From positions 1 through 52,651 of the forward strand of contig CAMVMQ010000002.1 of NCBI GenBank assembly GCA_947168625.1: a DNA stretch of 52,651 nucleotides, in the 5' to 3' direction. The notes under the pieces were generated by a model. The model did no database searches and was not told the DNA's origin. It was given only the letters and a program-made list of their open reading frames with translations. Shown here piece by piece: positions 49,391 to 52,651 of this stretch. Both the position numbers and the translations under genes were made by a program. Numbering within the stretch: position 1 is the stretch's first letter; every line of letters starts with the position of its first letter. Source of the stretch: an uncultured Caryophanales bacterium (GTDB lineage Bacteria; Bacillota_I; Bacilli_A; RF39; UBA660).

Positions 49391-50906
49391 GCTTCATCCT
49401 GCACTTGTTTTTTTAATACTTACTATTGTAATTATGATTATTAGTGTTATTGGTAGTTTACTTAATTTAGAGGCAAGTTACTTTGTTGTAAATGAATCTA
49501 CTGGTGATTTAACTAGTAGAGTTGTTACTATTAATAATTTATTTAATAGAACAGGACTTCAGTATTTGATTAGTAATATGCTTAATAATTTCTTGAATTT
49601 TGCTCCTTTAGGAAATTTGATTATTGGTTTAATTGGAGTCGGTGTTGGTTACAAATCTGGTTTTTTAAATACTTTGTTTAAAGTAATTGGAGAAAAGATT
49701 CCTAGAAAGGGATTAACTTTTATTGTTGTTTTACTTGGAATTGTTTTTTCAACAGTTTACGAGGTTGGATATGTTATTTTAATTCCAATAGCTGCAATTC
49801 TATTTATGAACTTAGGCAGGCATCCTTCTGCGGGTATTTGTGCATCATTTGCTGGTATTACTTTTGGGTATGGAGCTAATGCTGTTGTAAACCGTCTAGA
49901 TAGTATTCTTGTTAGTTATTCTAATAAAGCTGCTCTGATACTTGATTCTTCTTACAATGTAAATATATATGGTAATGTTATTTTTACTATTATTAGTACA
50001 ATAATTTTAGCTTATGTGGGAATGATTACTACAGAAAGGTTTATTATACCTAAACTTGGTAAATACTATTTTGATGCTGAAGAACCTTCACAAAATACTG
50101 AAGTAACTAAAAGGGAGAAAAAAGGTCTTGTTATTTCTTTGGTGGCTTCCTTTGTCGTTTTAGTTATACTTATATATTGTTTGGTTAGAGGACTTCCATT
50201 TTCAGGTTTATTACTTGATCTAAAGCAATCTAGATATGTTGATATGTTATTTGGTGATGAATCATATTTTTATAAAGGTGCTGTTACAATATTCTCTTTT
50301 TTACTTATCTTTTCTTCTGTTATATATGGTATTAGAACGAAAACTATAAAAAATAATAGGGACATAGTAGATAGCATGAGTTATTATTTGAGGGATGTTG
50401 CTTCAATTCTTGTTTTGATATTTTTTGCTGCACAATTCTGTTTGATTTTTAAACAGACTAATATGGGCTTATTTGTTGTTGCTTCTCTTTCGGAACTATT
50501 AAATAGTATGGAACTTTCGGGTCTTTCTCTTGTAGTTATTACTTTTTTGATTGTTGCTGTTTCGTCGTTTTTTGTTCCCATGGCTTCGACTAAATGGGCA
50601 ATGCTTTCTCCTACTATTGTACCTATGTTTATGCAGGCTAGTATGACTCCTGAGTTTGCTGAAGCAGTTTTTAGAGCTGCTGATAGTAGTACAAAGGGAT
50701 TAACTCCTTTATTTAGTTATTTTGTTATTTTAATTGGTTTTTTACATATATATAATAAAAGAAAAAATGATGTTATTACGATAACTGATGCTATGAGTTT
50801 AATGGCTCCTTATACAATTGCTTTTATGATTGTTTGGTTTATTTTAATTTTGGCTTTTTATATTATGGGTATTCCAATTGGAATAGATACTAGGGTTATG
50901 TTATAG
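49371..50906 (+). CDS. AbgT family transporter
   Basis: This 511-residue permease has about eleven helices. Features of the AbgT/MtrF family are the N-terminal LHPALVFLILTIVIMIIS...GSLL, and the C-terminal ASTKWAMLSPTIVPMFMQASMTPEFAEAVFRAADSSTKGLTPLFSY, whose counterpart forms the substrate/sodium site. Members import p-aminobenzoyl-glutamate or export sulfonamides. GTG 49371 follows AAGGTGAT and overlaps the DUF951 gene by 20 bp, so the two are co-translated. A terminator follows. Confidence 0.88.
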   Translation: MKKKKIRLHPALVFLILTIVIMIISVIGSLLNLEASYFVVNESTGDLTSRVVTINNLFNRTGLQYLISNMLNNFLNFAPLGNLIIGLIGVGVGYKSGFLNTLFKVIGEKIPRKGLTFIVVLLGIVFSTVYEVGYVILIPIAAILFMNLGRHPSAGICASFAGITFGYGANAVVNRLDSILVSYSNKAALILDSSYNVNIYGNVIFTIISTIILAYVGMITTERFIIPKLGKYYFDAEEPSQNTEVTKREKKGLVISLVASFVVLVILIYCLVRGLPFSGLLLDLKQSRYVDMLFGDESYFYKGAVTIFSFLLIFSSVIYGIRTKTIKNNRDIVDSMSYYLRDVASILVLIFFAAQFCLIFKQTNMGLFVVASLSELLNSMELSGLSLVVITFLIVAVSSFFVPMASTKWAMLSPTIVPMFMQASMTPEFAEAVFRAADSSTKGLTPLFSYFVILIGFLHIYNKRKNDVITITDAMSLMAPYTIAFMIVWFILILAFYIMGIPIGIDTRVML

Positions 50907-50933
50907 AAGATACTTTATGTATTTTCTTTTTTT
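50905..50933 (+). terminator. Terminator after the AbgT gene
   Basis: AGAAGATAC-TTTAT-GTATTTTCT (one G-T pair) with T7 after. Confidence 0.75.
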
Positions 50934-51022
50934 GTCTATTTTTAAGTTTTAAATATATAATTATTATGTTTTAAAAATAGAATAATAATGTTATAATAGT
51001 TTGGTAGAAAGAAGTGATGTTG

Positions 51023-52120
51023 ATGAGTTTAACTGCAGGTATTGTTGGTCTTCCTAATGTTGGAAAATCTACTTTATTCAATGCTATAACTAAAAAAAAT
51101 ATATTAGCTGCTAATTATCCTTTTGCGACTATTGATCCTAATGTCGGAGTTGTTACTGTTCCAGATAAAAGAGTTGAAGTGTTAGAAAATATGTATACTC
51201 CTAATAGAACTATTCCTACAACATATGAGTTTACTGATATTGCTGGTCTTGTAAAGGGTGCTAGTAATGGTGAAGGTCTGGGCAATAAGTTTTTATCGCA
51301 TATTAGGGAAGTTGATGCTATTGTAGAAGTGGTTAGATGTTTTGAGGATGAGAATATTATTCATGTAGATGGATGTATTAATCCAATAAGGGATATTGAG
51401 GTTATTGATGTTGAACTTGCTTTATCGGATTTAGAAATTATTGATTCTAGAATTAATAAAATTGGCAAGAAGGCATTGACTACTAAAAATAAGGATGATG
51501 TTAAAGAAATAGAATTACTTACTAAAATTAAAAAGTCTCTAGAAGAAAATATTCCGGTAAGAAAATTAGGACTAGATGATGAAGAAAAAAAGATTATTAG
51601 TTCATTTAATTTAATTACTTTAAAACCTATTATATATGCTTTAAATGTAGGAGAAGATGAAATTACTAATGGTAATGAATATACTAAGAAAGTTATAGAA
51701 TATGCAGAAAAAGAAGGATCTGAAACAGTTATTATTTGTGCTAAGTTAGAAAGCGAATTATCAGAACTTAACGATGATGAAAAGAATGAATTCTTAAAAG
51801 AACTTGGTATTAATGAAAGTGGTTTAGATGCTCTTATTCATAAAACATATAAGTTATTAGGACTTGCTACATTCTTTACAGTAGGAAGTGATGAAGTTAG
51901 AGCATGGACTTTTAGAAAAGGAATGAAAGCTCCTGAATGCGCTGGTATTATTCATAGTGATTTTGAAAGAGGTTTTATTAAAGCCGAAGTTATGTCTTAT
52001 GATGACTTAATTACTGCTGGCAGTGAACTTAAGGTTAGAGAAAATGGTAGAGCTAGAATAGAAGGTAAAGAGTATATTATGCAAGATGGGGATATTTGCC
52101 ATTTTAGATTTAATGTATAG
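51023..52120 (+). CDS. ychF: Redox-regulated ribosome-binding ATPase YchF
   Basis: This 365-residue protein of the OBG/YchF class has the P-loop GLPNVGKST (9-17), the switch block DIAGLVKGASNGEGLGNKFLSHIREVDAI, a helical insert, and a C-terminal TGS domain (WTFRKGMKAPECAGIIHSDFERGFIKAEVMSYDDLI). The family prefers ATP and associates with ribosomes under stress. The frame opens at GTG 51014, but ATG 51023 matches the family N-terminus MSLTAGIVGLPN. Confidence 0.95.
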   Translation: MSLTAGIVGLPNVGKSTLFNAITKKNILAANYPFATIDPNVGVVTVPDKRVEVLENMYTPNRTIPTTYEFTDIAGLVKGASNGEGLGNKFLSHIREVDAIVEVVRCFEDENIIHVDGCINPIRDIEVIDVELALSDLEIIDSRINKIGKKALTTKNKDDVKEIELLTKIKKSLEENIPVRKLGLDDEEKKIISSFNLITLKPIIYALNVGEDEITNGNEYTKKVIEYAEKEGSETVIICAKLESELSELNDDEKNEFLKELGINESGLDALIHKTYKLLGLATFFTVGSDEVRAWTFRKGMKAPECAGIIHSDFERGFIKAEVMSYDDLITAGSELKVRENGRARIEGKEYIMQDGDICHFRFNV

Positions 52121-52129
52121 GAGAAGAAT

Positions 52130-52597
52130 GTGGATATATTTGAATTTAAGAAATTATTAAGTGAATGTTGGAATATAGAAACATGTTCTCCAGGATTGAA
52201 AGATAAATGGAGTGAGGATAATCCATCAATAGGGCAGTGTGCTATTACTGCTTTAATTGTAAATGATTATTTTGATGGAAAAATAATGAGATGTATGTCT
52301 TCTAGTGGTAGTCATTATTATAATATAATTGATGATAAAATAATTGATCTAACTAAAGAACAATTTTTAGGAGAAATTCCTTTATATGAAGAAGGACAAG
52401 AAAGAACAAGAGAATATCTGTTGAGTAACGAAGATACAAAAAAGAGATATTTAATGTTAAAAGAAAGCTTGCTTAATATAATTGGATACAAAAAAAATAA
52501 TTATAAAATATGTTTTAATGATGGAATAGAAAATACATTTATGTCAGAGGAAGTTGCCGAAGATTTTAGAAAACTTTTAAGAAGTTGTAGTAGATAA
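52130..52597 (+). CDS. YunG-like protein (hypothetical)
   Basis: This 155-residue soluble protein resembles YunG-type proteins, with SPGLKDKWSEDNPSIGQCAITALIVNDYFDGKI, SGSHYYN and IDLTKEQF. Cys37, His62 and Asp73 are spaced like a papain/transglutaminase-like triad, which suggests a Cys-dependent hydrolase fold but no known substrate. The start is GTG 52130, ten bases after the ychF stop with AGGAGAAG upstream, so it is probably co-transcribed with ychF. The last 54 bases of the window show nothing further. Confidence 0.65.
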   Translation: MDIFEFKKLLSECWNIETCSPGLKDKWSEDNPSIGQCAITALIVNDYFDGKIMRCMSSSGSHYYNIIDDKIIDLTKEQFLGEIPLYEEGQERTREYLLSNEDTKKRYLMLKESLLNIIGYKKNNYKICFNDGIENTFMSEEVAEDFRKLLRSCSR

Positions 52598-52651
52598 TTT
52601 TTTGTTGATGAAAAAGGAATGGTTTTACAAAAAAAGAAGAAATAGTAAAAA

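Noticed and set aside
1..52651. Alternative genetic code with UGA as Trp
   Set aside because: All tryptophans examined are TGG, and TGA is used as a normal stop, for example at the ends of holB and trmN6.
1..52651. Complete prophage, insertion sequence or tRNA gene
   Set aside because: No transposase, integrase, phage structural gene or cloverleaf with CCA end was found on either strand.

Overview
The window is about 52.6 kb of very A+T-rich DNA from a low-GC Gram-positive bacterium of the class Bacilli, read with the standard bacterial code (Trp is TGG; no in-frame UGA). It covers the chromosome-origin neighbourhood: dnaA, dnaN, recF, gyrB and gyrA, then the dnaX to mfd block in nearly the gene order of Bacillus. 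Homologues of sporulation genes (bofA, ricT, spoVT, spoIID, spoIIQ, mbl) suggest an endospore former or a lineage descended from one. The very short SRP RNA, without an Alu domain, is unlike Bacillus and closer to Mollicutes-like or uncultured gut Bacilli. Placement below class is inference.

Layout. 1-5.8 kb: tmcAL (minus), a GNAT-like protein, a lipoteichoic-acid-synthase-like enzyme and a HerA-like ATPase, where rpmH would be expected beside dnaA. 5.8-14.9 kb: DnaA-box clusters, dnaA, dnaN, a comK homologue in the slot usually held by the S4-domain gene yaaA, recF, gyrB, gyrA. 14.9-15.67 kb: a 737-bp regulatory island with a Noc-type site, the SRP RNA gene and five parS sites; three parS sites sit inside longer inverted repeats and three TGTTGATA (DnaA-box-like) words lie between sites. 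15.67-26.2 kb: tadA, dnaX, ebfC, recR, bofA, holB, ricT, trmN6, rsmI, pth, mfd. A second Noc-type palindrome lies inside dnaX.

26.2-28.5 kb is an accessory pocket between mfd and spoVT. It holds two unrelated small membrane-anchored proteins that share a 5' leader, and a second, nearly identical copy of the last ~75 bp of mfd with its terminator. 28.5-35.6 kb: a methionine-type T-box ahead of dut-metG, then tatD, a 3D-domain protein, spoIID, spoIIQ and mbl. 35.6-37.1 kb: a lone minus-strand 500-residue protein with a RelE-like C-terminus. 37.3-45.4 kb: rpiB, a DUF1146 protein, dusB, an RDD protein, lysS, an ion-transporter-like permease, a small protein and clpC. 45.4-49.1 kb: a minus-strand surface set (CapA-like, phosphodiester glycosidase, repeated ectodomain protein). 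49.2-52.6 kb: a DUF951 protein, an AbgT permease, ychF and a YunG-like protein.

The main non-coding signals are the parS/Noc/SRP island, the mfd-tail duplication, and four dispersed ~45-55-bp elements whose central hairpin changes sequence in every copy while keeping its pairing and a two-base TT loop. No tRNA, rRNA, CRISPR array, transposase or integrase was seen.
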